Source: Mariniblastus sp. (GTDB lineage: Bacteria > Planctomycetota > Planctomycetia > Pirellulales > Pirellulaceae). From it: a stretch of 64,000 bases of DNA. Shown here piece by piece: positions 19,809-28,362 of this stretch. The position numbers and the translations under genes were made by a program. Every line of letters starts with the position of its first letter. The stretch's first letter is position 1. Where the stretch lies: NCBI GenBank assembly GCA_029251085.1, contig JAQXDZ010000050.1:1-64000 (forward strand). The letters run 5' to 3'. Below the pieces are notes generated by a model. That model was not told the origin of the DNA, searched no databases, and worked only from the letters and a program-made list of their open reading frames with translations.

Positions 19809-20804
19809 TTATTTGGATGATTCAAGGTTGATTTGCCGTGAAATCCATTCAATCGCCACGCCCTGAGGTGCCTGTTTGGCGACTAGCGTTGGTCGAAGGT
19901 AGCGGACCTCTTGCCGTTGCCCAGCGACCCGAAAGCGATCGCCTTTTTGAAGGATGGGGCGAGGTTCCGGCATTTCTCCAAAGGCGTAGGTGCCGGCGGC
20001 TTGGCAGGGAAACCAAGTCCCGTCTTTGTTAGCATCGGTGAGGTAAAACTCAGGATAGGTATGACCAGGTATCCAAACTGCCCGGGCGGGAATCCCCTGT
20101 GCTCGGCAGATGGCGATAAACAGAGAGGACAGTTCTTCACAGTCCCCATGTTTAACGTCCAAGGCTCGGAGGCAACTGTGTATTTGTTTATCGAATTTAT
20201 ATTCGATGTTGTCGCGAACCCAAACGTAATTTTTTTCAACTTGAGACCAGGCGTTGAGTGATTCGTCTTCGAGTTCACTGGCGATCTTCCGAATCTCTTT
20301 TGAGTTACTTTCAATGTAGGGGCTTGGTTTTAAAAATTGCTTTACTGCGCTTGGCAATTTGCCACCGCGAGTGAATTCTGAAGTGTTTTCGGGACTCGTT
20401 ATAAAGCTCTTTTTGATTTTGAAACGAATGACTGCCATTTCTGGCTGACCTGCGGTCATTCGATTTACTGAAAAAGAAAACAGTTGGGTCTGTTTGGTCG
20501 GATTCTTGAATCGGATTGCCCCGACGCCCTGAGACTTTTCTTCCGAAAGGATTTCAATTTCCTGTTCAGGCCACGTCATTGGAATTGGGACGGTAGCAGT
20601 AATCCCTTGCGCGTTGGCAGGAGCAGATAGTTTCAAGCCAAATTCCCAAACGCTCTCAACGGGTTTTTCGCTCATCATTTTTGAAAGTGATGGCGAAAGC
20701 AAACCGTTTTCATTCGGAGTTTGAGTTTGGCCTGTTGCCGATGTTTGAATTATAAACACGACTAACAGAGTGAAAAAATTCTTAATGAGTTTTGTGTTGT
20801 TCAT
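19809..20804 (-). CDS. Secreted transglutaminase-like domain protein
   Basis: YVWVRDNIEYKF...ALDVKHGDCEELSSLFIAICRAQGIPARAVWIPGHTYPEFYL: transglutaminase core with Cys/His; N-terminal signal peptide. Confidence 0.88.
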   Translation of the reverse strand: MNNTKLIKNFFTLLVVFIIQTSATGQTQTPNENGLLSPSLSKMMSEKPVESVWEFGLKLSAPANAQGITATVPIPMTWPEQEIEILSEEKSQGVGAIRFKNPTKQTQLFSFSVNRMTAGQPEMAVIRFKIKKSFITSPENTSEFTRGGKLPSAVKQFLKPSPYIESNSKEIRKIASELEDESLNAWSQVEKNYVWVRDNIEYKFDKQIHSCLRALDVKHGDCEELSSLFIAICRAQGIPARAVWIPGHTYPEFYLTDANKDGTWFPCQAAGTYAFGEMPEPRPILQKGDRFRVAGQRQEVRYLRPTLVAKQAPQGVAIEWISRQINLESSK

Positions 20805-20819
20805 GGATATGAGAAAAGA

Positions 20820-21851
20820 TTAGTCTTCAAGAAGGGTGCGCTGAAACGCGACTGCGGGCTTCGATTTGCCTTGGCAAGTAGCAAATTCTCCTACGAATTT
20901 TTGGCGGCTTTCTTTCTCCGGCACTTTGATGCTATCTCCCTTTTGAAGCACGATTCGAGGTTCGGAGTACGAGCCAAACTCCCGAACTCCCCCTACGCTG
21001 CAGGGGAACCAATGAGCTTTTTTCTCGGAATCGACCAGCATAAACTCTGCGTACTGTGTGCCTTGAACCCATACCATTCTCGCCGGAATTTTGTGGGCAC
21101 GACACATGGCAACAAAAAGACCGACTTTATCTTCGTTGCATCCCAAGCGATCGCGAAAGACTTTGATCGTGTCGCGTGGCGGTTCGGATGTGTCTTCAAT
21201 GTTGTCGCGTACCCAGTCGTAGATCGCTTCGATTTCCGACCAAAGGTCATCCTGGTCTTCGACAATTGATTTGACTTCTTTTTTTAATTTTGAATCACGG
21301 AAATTTATTTGAGGGCCAATTCCGAGATATGGTTTTCCATCGCGTTGGCTTGTTTTTGGCCGAACAAAAAGACTTGGATCCACGGGAGCATTGATTTGGC
21401 TGGTGGAAACCAAAAAGGTCATTGAGATTGTAATTTCTTCACGCGGCTTGATTTGAGGTATCTTAGCGACGATTTGCTTAACGCCGCCTTCGAGATCTCG
21501 GTAACCAACGTTCGCAATGTTGGTGGGGATGTCGTCTTCTGCCACTGCTACGGATTGTTCGGGCCACTCGGTGGGTACCGGGATGGTTAAAAGCATGTTT
21601 TTGGCTGGTCCTGATCCACCGCGGATCTTGGCCGTAACTTTCCATTTGGTGGTCACAGGGTTAGAGAAGGTCACCCCTTCGATATCGGTCTCTTGGGGTT
21701 TCTTAAGGCTGGGACTGTTTGGAACGTTGTCCGGTGAGTGGGACGCTGCAGCAGTCTCGGTTAGTGGAAGCCCAATCAATGGAAGCCAAATCAACGATGC
21801 CGATATGGCAGTTGCAAAAAATGAAACGAAGAGCCTGCTACGTCGACGCAT
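20820..21851 (-). CDS. Secreted transglutaminase-like domain protein (tandem paralog)
   Basis: IYDWVRDNIEDTS...VFRDRLGCNEDKVGLFVAMCRAHKIPARMVWVQGTQYAEFMLVD; adjacent same-strand paralog of 19809..20804; start ATG 21851. Confidence 0.85.
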   Translation of the reverse strand: MRRRSRLFVSFFATAISASLIWLPLIGLPLTETAAASHSPDNVPNSPSLKKPQETDIEGVTFSNPVTTKWKVTAKIRGGSGPAKNMLLTIPVPTEWPEQSVAVAEDDIPTNIANVGYRDLEGGVKQIVAKIPQIKPREEITISMTFLVSTSQINAPVDPSLFVRPKTSQRDGKPYLGIGPQINFRDSKLKKEVKSIVEDQDDLWSEIEAIYDWVRDNIEDTSEPPRDTIKVFRDRLGCNEDKVGLFVAMCRAHKIPARMVWVQGTQYAEFMLVDSEKKAHWFPCSVGGVREFGSYSEPRIVLQKGDSIKVPEKESRQKFVGEFATCQGKSKPAVAFQRTLLED

Positions 21852-21918
21852 GGTAATACTCGCTTTATAAGACCGATCCAATACATGATACATCGTATGG
21901 ATTGCCCGGTATCCCTTA

Positions 21919-21957
21919 TTTTTTGCTGGGTTTTTTTGCTGGGTTTTTTTTGCGGGG
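21919..21957. repeat. Three T-tract/GCTGGG units upstream of transglutaminase gene
   Basis: T6-GCTGGG-T7-GCTGGG-T8-GCGGGG. Confidence 0.85.
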
Positions 21958-22111
21958 TAGAAGGGGTGCTTGCGAGGATCGCTCTCAAAAGTCTGGGTTT
22001 TATGGATTAAAGAGGGCAGGCTGCAATCAGGATGGGATTTCTATTGCTGAGGTTTCTGGCTGAACTAGTCATCGCTGAGCTTGCCATCAGCGACATTTAG
22101 AATCAGGAAAC

Positions 22112-22143
22112 GAAAAAAAGCGGAAAGCCTATAGCTTTCCGCT
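22112..22143 (-). terminator. Rho-independent terminator for the minus-strand lipoprotein gene
   Basis: AGCGGAAAGC-CTATA-GCTTTCCGCT perfect 10-bp stem; flanking A-run becomes a U-tract on minus-strand RNA. Confidence 0.8.
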
Positions 22144-22215
22144 CTCTTGGGATCAGGAGGTTTATCAGGCCTGCAACAATTGTCATTGGTGGCAGGTTCG
22201 GTCGGTTTGCGATGA

Positions 22216-22596
22216 TTAAAAATCAGGAGGAGAAATAATGTCGCTTACCAGTCCCGTGTTAAACGAGTTCTTGGAATCGAGAAAGCTGGCTCCCTCGGTG
22301 GCCGGAGCGGGTGAAGGAACTTGTCCATCTTCCACTGGGGCATTGATTATCGGTTGCATTACCGGGCCAAGCGTACCGCAATTGTCGCATAGCGGGGCAA
22401 CGTTGGAATCGCAATTCATCATTTGACCTGCTGGTGTATTGCACGTGCTGCAGGCGTCTCCCTTACACCAAGACCGAAGTTTCGTTCGGATTGGTTTATT
22501 TTTAAATGGGTGAGCCAATGAGTAATCGTTGCATGCGCATCCACTCATTAATCCAGCCAAACACATGCAAGCCGCAAATTGTAAAAATCGTTTCAT
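22216..22596 (-). CDS. Small Cys-rich lipoprotein, hypothetical
   Basis: MKRFLQFAACMCLAGLMSGCACNDY lipobox; later CSTC and CDNC; start ATG 22596; terminator just downstream. Confidence 0.65.
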   Translation of the reverse strand: MKRFLQFAACMCLAGLMSGCACNDYSLAHPFKNKPIRTKLRSWCKGDACSTCNTPAGQMMNCDSNVAPLCDNCGTLGPVMQPIINAPVEDGQVPSPAPATEGASFLDSKNSFNTGLVSDIISPPDF

Positions 22597-22841
22597 CGCC
22601 ATGTCTTCCCATGCCAATCATATGGATACAGTCGAAATCAAGGAGCTGATTTCGGGTGTAGAAACGTACAACACAATAAATGATGTGCAAGTACATCACG
22701 TGTATTTTTTACATCATCTTTTAAAAAAATCGGGAAGGGCGGTCTAAAACCGACCTACAGTACTTCGAAACACATTGTCACGCCCATTAACATTTCCGTT
22801 TGTAACTAACATGCGGATTAATTCGAAAAGTTGTATTTCCA

Positions 22842-23972
22842 ATGAATATTACTCTTCTGAAAAATCGAACATGGATTCTCCAATCAATCTTAGCCAGCAT
22901 TTTTTGCCTGGTTAACAGTTACGTATTGGCTGAGGACTACTTGTCGAAAGAGAGCGAATTAGTGAACGTCAAATCGACGTTTCCTATGGGATCGCACACT
23001 GGGGACTTAACCACTGAAACGCCCTTCAATGCTAAGTTGATTCAAGGTAGAGATAGAATTGGTCAGTGGATCGAAACAATCGACACTTGCGGGCGAACGC
23101 GGATGATCGAGGTCTGTTCAAGAGACGATGTTTGGTTGGTGTCAGCCCGAGACTCTCACTGCCACCCCAGTGATACGTCCCTGCTGGAATGCTCTCGTCT
23201 CGTCAACGGTTGCTGGCAAAGTGAGGAGCTCGCAAATTTGACGAACGACCATGCTCATGACAAAACCAAAGTCACCATGATTTATGTTCATGGGAATCGA
23301 ACTAACTTGAAGTGGGCAAAATCAAGAGCGTTGCAGTTTTATGATAACTCTTTGCGAAGCTGCGAGCGTCCTCCACTTCGGTTTGTCGTATTTGCCTGGA
23401 AGTCGGAGGCTGAAAAGGTACGTCTCATTCAAGATTATAAGCTTAAATCAAATCGCTCGGTGACCGTTGGTAAAGCATTTTGTGAACTCTTGGATCATTT
23501 CGATGACAGGAAGATGTTGTTGGGTGGATTCAGTCTTGGTGCCCAAGTCGTGTTGTCGGCGATGTCGGAAGCGGAACTGCGAGCACCGTCAACGAAGGCA
23601 GGGCAATATCAAGTGGCAGTCATTGCTCCCGCAATCAATTCAGATTTTTCAAGGGCCAGTTTGGCGATTTACCCACAGAATTCTCTGGTGCGGCACACCG
23701 ATGTATTTGTCAGTCGGGAAGACTGCGCTGTGAAGGTATCCGAAGCAATTAACCGCAGAACCAATTCGTCTGGTTTCAACATTACCGATCTCGTTGATTA
23801 TCAGGGGGGAGCATCCGTTTCCGTCCACGATATTACCTGCGAGGTAAATAGGCGTCATTCGATTGACAATTACGGTCGATCGGTCTCGGTAGTTTCACGT
23901 GTCTGTGATCTGTTGAAGGAGGTTTTCGAAGAGAAGGGCCTGGTCTCTGGTGGCAAGGTCAGGGGCAAATAG
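22842..23972 (+). CDS. Secreted alpha/beta hydrolase-fold protein
   Basis: Signal peptide; MIYVHGNRTNLKWAKSRALQFYD; nucleophile elbow GGFSLGAQ. Confidence 0.75.
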   Translation: MNITLLKNRTWILQSILASIFCLVNSYVLAEDYLSKESELVNVKSTFPMGSHTGDLTTETPFNAKLIQGRDRIGQWIETIDTCGRTRMIEVCSRDDVWLVSARDSHCHPSDTSLLECSRLVNGCWQSEELANLTNDHAHDKTKVTMIYVHGNRTNLKWAKSRALQFYDNSLRSCERPPLRFVVFAWKSEAEKVRLIQDYKLKSNRSVTVGKAFCELLDHFDDRKMLLGGFSLGAQVVLSAMSEAELRAPSTKAGQYQVAVIAPAINSDFSRASLAIYPQNSLVRHTDVFVSREDCAVKVSEAINRRTNSSGFNITDLVDYQGGASVSVHDITCEVNRRHSIDNYGRSVSVVSRVCDLLKEVFEEKGLVSGGKVRGK

Positions 23973-24294
23973 CGGACTGGGGAATCAAGCCAATCGAATG
24001 ATTGGAGCAGTTCTTTCAAAAGTAAGCCCTAGTTGGAGACTGTTTTTATATCTCTATCTGGTTGTGCGGGCAGTTATTGCCCCAAAATTGGCCTCGCCCG
24101 AAAAGATTCCCATGCGGGGACTTGCGAAGTGCCCGCAATCATGGAATTTGACTTGCAAAGCAGGTGACTTGGCCTAGTATAACCGCTCTCATGGGGAAAA
24201 TGATAAGCCGCCAGCCTGGCGAATTTGCCCGCTGCATTGGGGACTTCGATCGCGTTGAATCGCGGCAATTCTATTTTGATTAGGCCACCTAGCA

Positions 24295-25212
24295 ATGTAC
24301 ACGCTGTTAATCATTTATTGCGTTTTGATTGCTTTGGCGTCACTGTTTGGCGGTTCGATTCCCTCTTTTGTGAAATTGACTCACCGACGCATTCAGCTAA
24401 CGCTAAGTTTCGTGTCCGGTGTAATGTTAGGTGTCGCGTTCTTACATCTGCTTCCCCATGCATTTTACAAACTTGGAAGCATCGAATGGACTGCCGGCAT
24501 TGGGTTGATTGGTTTGCTGTTTATGTTTTTTATGATCCGCATGTTTCATTTTCACCAGCATGACCTTGCGGTTGATCGGGAACACGACCATAAGCACAAG
24601 CAATTGTGCGATCACGAAAATGATCATCACCACGTTCATTGCGAAGATCACGGTGGCGGAGTCGACATCAGTTGGTTGGGGCTTTGTTTTGGCTTGGCGA
24701 TCCACACAATTATTGACGGGATCGCATTGGCTGCGGTGGTTCAGGCGAACGGTGCGACGGGGCTCTCGCTGGCTGGGCTAGGGGTGTTTCTTGCCATCGT
24801 GTTGCACAAGCCTTTGGATGCCTTATCGATTACTTCGTTGATGGCGGCGCGGGGGTGGAATACTCAGCAGCAGTTGACCGTTAATTCAGTGTTTGCCCTG
24901 ATGTGCCCATTGGGAGCAATAATTTTCGCTTTTGCAATCGATCAAAATCCAGCCTATCGAGATTTGATCCTTGGAATCGCTTTGGCTTTTTCCGCGGGAA
25001 TTTTTCTTTGTATCTCACTGGGAGACTTGCTCCCCGAGGTGCATTTTCATTCGCACGATCGATTGCAATTGTCCGGCATGTTGTTGCTCGGCGTTTTGCT
25101 TGCCCTGTTAATAGAAGTGACTCACTCACATGAGCGACCGGCACGTGAAGAAACTGAAGTTACTCAATTGAGTTCTGCCGAAGAGTCAGGGTTGCGGTTG
25201 TTTCAAAGGTGA
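24295..25212 (+). CDS. ZIP family metal transporter
   Basis: VSGVMLGVAFLHLLPHAF; His-rich loop HFHQHDLAVDREHDHKHKQLCDHENDHHHVHCEDH; LAIHTIIDGIALAAVVQ; VLHKPLDALSITSL. Confidence 0.9.
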   Translation: MYTLLIIYCVLIALASLFGGSIPSFVKLTHRRIQLTLSFVSGVMLGVAFLHLLPHAFYKLGSIEWTAGIGLIGLLFMFFMIRMFHFHQHDLAVDREHDHKHKQLCDHENDHHHVHCEDHGGGVDISWLGLCFGLAIHTIIDGIALAAVVQANGATGLSLAGLGVFLAIVLHKPLDALSITSLMAARGWNTQQQLTVNSVFALMCPLGAIIFAFAIDQNPAYRDLILGIALAFSAGIFLCISLGDLLPEVHFHSHDRLQLSGMLLLGVLLALLIEVTHSHERPAREETEVTQLSSAEESGLRLFQR

Positions 25213-25839
25213 ATCAACCAATTGCCGCCAGTTCAACGAAGTTCCATGCGGCGCAAGAACACCCAGACTGAGATCTGTCGTGGTCGAGGCCGTAGGTGCA
25301 GAAGCGTTTTCAGTTTCGATAAATTGCTTCAGTTTTTCTAGGCTCATCGAATACTCAGTCTTCATGTGAGAAGGGAAGAGCCAGCCAAAGTAGCCGTAGA
25401 AAGGTCCCCACGGCAGTTTTCCATTGCTGGACCATGAAACGGTGGTTGTGTCACCATTCTCGACAAGCTCGAAACTGCTAAACATTCTTGGACGTGTTTC
25501 GAAATCGGTCGCGTACTCAATTCTTCGATTGGGGGTCGACTTGGTGATCCAAATTTTTCCTTTTCCACGAAGATCCGTCCAGCTTAACGCCGCGTCCTTG
25601 CCCGACTTCTGCTCATTAAATTGCATTTTAAGGTCGGTGATCTCGGCAGGATTAAATTGACGAGACCAGTTGGGCCAGTTTTCCAATGAGTTCAACTGGG
25701 CAAAAATTACCTCAGGTTTCCCTGCGATCGCAAGCTCGGAGGTGAATGAAAAAGAGCGCGGAATTAAGCAGCCAAGAAATGCAAAAAACAGGATGACCGA
25801 ACCGAAGAGCAGTAACGCGCGGAAATAATACTTAAGCAT
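25186..25839 (-). CDS. SRPBCC/polyketide cyclase-like family protein with N-terminal TM
   Basis: SELAIAGKPEVIFAQLNSLENWPNWSRQFNPAEITDLKM...GKGKIWITKSTPNRRIEYATDF...TTTVSWSSNGKLPWG; start ATG 25839. Confidence 0.75.
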   Translation of the reverse strand: MLKYYFRALLLFGSVILFFAFLGCLIPRSFSFTSELAIAGKPEVIFAQLNSLENWPNWSRQFNPAEITDLKMQFNEQKSGKDAALSWTDLRGKGKIWITKSTPNRRIEYATDFETRPRMFSSFELVENGDTTTVSWSSNGKLPWGPFYGYFGWLFPSHMKTEYSMSLEKLKQFIETENASAPTASTTTDLSLGVLAPHGTSLNWRQLVDSPLKQPQP

Positions 25840-25916
25840 TGATGGATTACTCAACCGTTTGATGAAAAACCCTCGGCGGGGCACTTGGTTGCCAATTCAG
25901 CCGCCAAGTTGTCTGT

Positions 25917-27263
25917 TTAAGGTGCTTGTTTAAGCCGCTTGATTTCTAAATTTCGGAATTCGACCGGATCGTTATGGCCTGCGAGGCCAAAGTAACCAGA
26001 CGTGTTATCCTTGCCGGGGTGTGGCCGGCCAGCCATGAAATCCGAGGCCTTGCTTAGATCGCAATCAAGGATGACCGTTCCATTTAGCTCGACTTTGATC
26101 TTAGACCCCGTAACCGTTACTTCTTGGAAATTCCATTCGCCAACGGGTCGTTGGTAGCCGCGGTGTGCAGCGGCCATCCCGTAAGCCGAACCGTGGTACT
26201 GACGATCATCAAGTTTGCTGAATTTTTTAGCGTCGTTGTCGAGGACTTGCAGTTCGCACATGCCCTGATAGGCCGTGTCCCCTTTTCCGGGATATCGAAT
26301 TGCCAATCCATTGTTTCCACCGGGAGGGAGCTTGAACTCGAGACGGGCGACAAAATTGTCGTACTCATCGTTGGTGTGAATCGTTCCCCCTTTTCCCTTC
26401 TTGCAAAGAATAGAACCGTCAATGACCTCGTAATTATCAAGCGGGCCTTTCCAGCCGGTCAGGTCCTTACCATTAAAGATTGACTCAAATCCTTCGTCGT
26501 TTTTAGAAGCAAGAATTTGATTCGCTTCTTCGGCGTTGAGGTCACGGGCGTAGATGTTGCGCCACTTAATTTGGCCGCCATGGGTCTGCAACTGAATCGG
26601 GCCTTTCGCAATGAGCGGAAGTTTATTTTTCTTCCCCCAGTAGTTGCCCATGATGGCATGGTCAACGACTTGTTTGTCATTTAGCCAGACACTCGTTCGC
26701 GAACCGATTTGTTGAATTTTAACGCGATTCCATTCACCGAACGGATTGTCAGCTAACACAAGTGGGTCTTTCCCAGCAGAGCCGCGGGGGTTGTTCCAGA
26801 GACCACCGGAGCCTTTGTTGGCTCCCAGCTTAAATTTGTTTTCGTCGGTGTAGTCCCAGATCTGCACCTGAGGAGTGGCTTTTAGATAAATACCACTGTC
26901 AGCCATGGCGACGGTTTTGTACTCAATTAAAAGTTCAAAGTCTCCATACTCTTTTTCAGAAGTCAAAAATGGTCCATTGCCATCGTTAATGATCTCTCCA
27001 TTTTCTACCCGCCAAAACTTATCGGTTGTCGCTTTCGCCTCTGCGATTCGTTTGGCTCTCGCAGCGCTGTCCATTTTTGAGAGACTGCGCGGATCATAGG
27101 TCTTGATCGCATACCAACCATCGAGATTCTTTTCATTGAAAATTGGTTGGAAAGCGTCACTGCTCCCCTGGCCAAAACTTTGACTGGATCCGCAGATGAG
27201 AATTGCGAATGCAGTTAAAACAAAAAGTGAGTTCACTATGTGAGTTGGCTGTTTTTTATTCAA
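25917..27263 (-). CDS. Secreted protein with two DUF1080 (3-keto-disaccharide hydrolase-like) domains
   Basis: FQPIFNEKNLDGWYAI and FESIFNGKDLTGWKGPLDNYEVIDGSILCKKGKGGTIHTNDEYDNFVARLEFKLPPGGNNGLAIR; signal peptide. Confidence 0.92.
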   Translation of the reverse strand: MNKKQPTHIVNSLFVLTAFAILICGSSQSFGQGSSDAFQPIFNEKNLDGWYAIKTYDPRSLSKMDSAARAKRIAEAKATTDKFWRVENGEIINDGNGPFLTSEKEYGDFELLIEYKTVAMADSGIYLKATPQVQIWDYTDENKFKLGANKGSGGLWNNPRGSAGKDPLVLADNPFGEWNRVKIQQIGSRTSVWLNDKQVVDHAIMGNYWGKKNKLPLIAKGPIQLQTHGGQIKWRNIYARDLNAEEANQILASKNDEGFESIFNGKDLTGWKGPLDNYEVIDGSILCKKGKGGTIHTNDEYDNFVARLEFKLPPGGNNGLAIRYPGKGDTAYQGMCELQVLDNDAKKFSKLDDRQYHGSAYGMAAAHRGYQRPVGEWNFQEVTVTGSKIKVELNGTVILDCDLSKASDFMAGRPHPGKDNTSGYFGLAGHNDPVEFRNLEIKRLKQAP

Positions 27264-27416
27264 TTTGTTCTCGACAGTTTTGGCGTGAAAGTGGCTTGAA
27301 ATTCAATTACAACATCTTAACCTTCCAACTAGACGTGGACTACCAATCTTTTAGATTTTTAGTATTCGCACGTACAAGTATCTGGCGTTTTTATATCGAA
27401 AATCAAAGTCACACCA

Positions 27417-27944
27417 ATGAATGATCCGTTCAACACGGTAATCTCCGAAGAATTTTCCCGCTGGTCTATTGATTTGCTCGAACAGTCCACGGTCAAAATC
27501 AAACACTGTCTCGATCAATTAACTGACGATCAAGTCTGGTGGCGTCCTCAACCATCGATGAATAGTATCGGGAACCTACTCGTTCATTTAGCTGGGAACT
27601 TGAGGCAGTGGGGGGTAGTTCCGTTCACACTCGCCAAAGACAATCGGGATCGAGAATCTGAATTCCACCCAGAACTGCGAAGAGATGTAGACGAATTGAT
27701 TGGAGAGTTGGATTCACTGGTCAAGGCTTCGAAGGATCAGTGGAAGTATCTTTCTGCCAATCAATTGAGCAAAGTGATTGATATTCAAGGTTTTGGTGTT
27801 TCGCGATTGCAGGCGATCATCCACGCGTCTAGCCACTTTGTCGGTCATAGTCACCAGATCATTCAATTGACAAGATTGCAGCTCGACAATGAATACAAGT
27901 TTCACTGGACTCCTAATGAGCCTCGGGGGGAGTTGCCGATCTAG
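27417..27944 (+). CDS. DinB-like / DUF1572 family protein
   Basis: LEQSTVKIKHCLDQLTDDQVWWRPQPSMNSIGNLLVHLAGNLRQWG...ASSHFVGHSHQIIQLTRLQ; His pattern typical of the DinB superfamily. Confidence 0.85.
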   Translation: MNDPFNTVISEEFSRWSIDLLEQSTVKIKHCLDQLTDDQVWWRPQPSMNSIGNLLVHLAGNLRQWGVVPFTLAKDNRDRESEFHPELRRDVDELIGELDSLVKASKDQWKYLSANQLSKVIDIQGFGVSRLQAIIHASSHFVGHSHQIIQLTRLQLDNEYKFHWTPNEPRGELPI

Positions 27945-27984
27945 CGGCGAGTTAATTGAAATCCCGTTTTACTATTGGACTCCT

Positions 27985-28016
27985 CGTGGATCGACCTGTT
28001 CGTGGATCGACCTGTT
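27985..28016. repeat. Perfect 16-bp tandem duplication
   Basis: CGTGGATCGACCTGTT x2. Confidence 0.95.
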
Positions 28017-28362
28017 TAAGTGCGCATAATCCAAATTGCGATCGCCGCTTTTTAATACCACTCCTTGCGTTCGTGTCATGGCATAGGAGGGAACTGCTCC
28101 ATTTTCCTGTCAGGGTGAGTGCTAGCGTTTCTTGTGCCATTGCCTGACGGGGCACTTCAGGGACTCGGTTTGAAAATTGATCTAGGTTGAAAAATTCAGG
28201 TGGATTAGATTTAAGCTGGAGTTTTTCCGCTGTTTAATTTACTACTTTTCCAAATTTGCACGTTTCAGGTTTCGGAAGAGAATTGGTATCCGGATCGAAT
28301 GGAATCGGCGGTTACATGATTGGTGAGAAATCATCGAATCGATTGACAAATGGAGTTGAGCA

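Noticed and set aside
21919-21957. Possible CRISPR-like or phased A-tract array
   Set aside because: Only three 12-14 bp units with no spacers and about 13-bp spacing, not 10.5-bp bend phasing; reported as a simple repeat instead.
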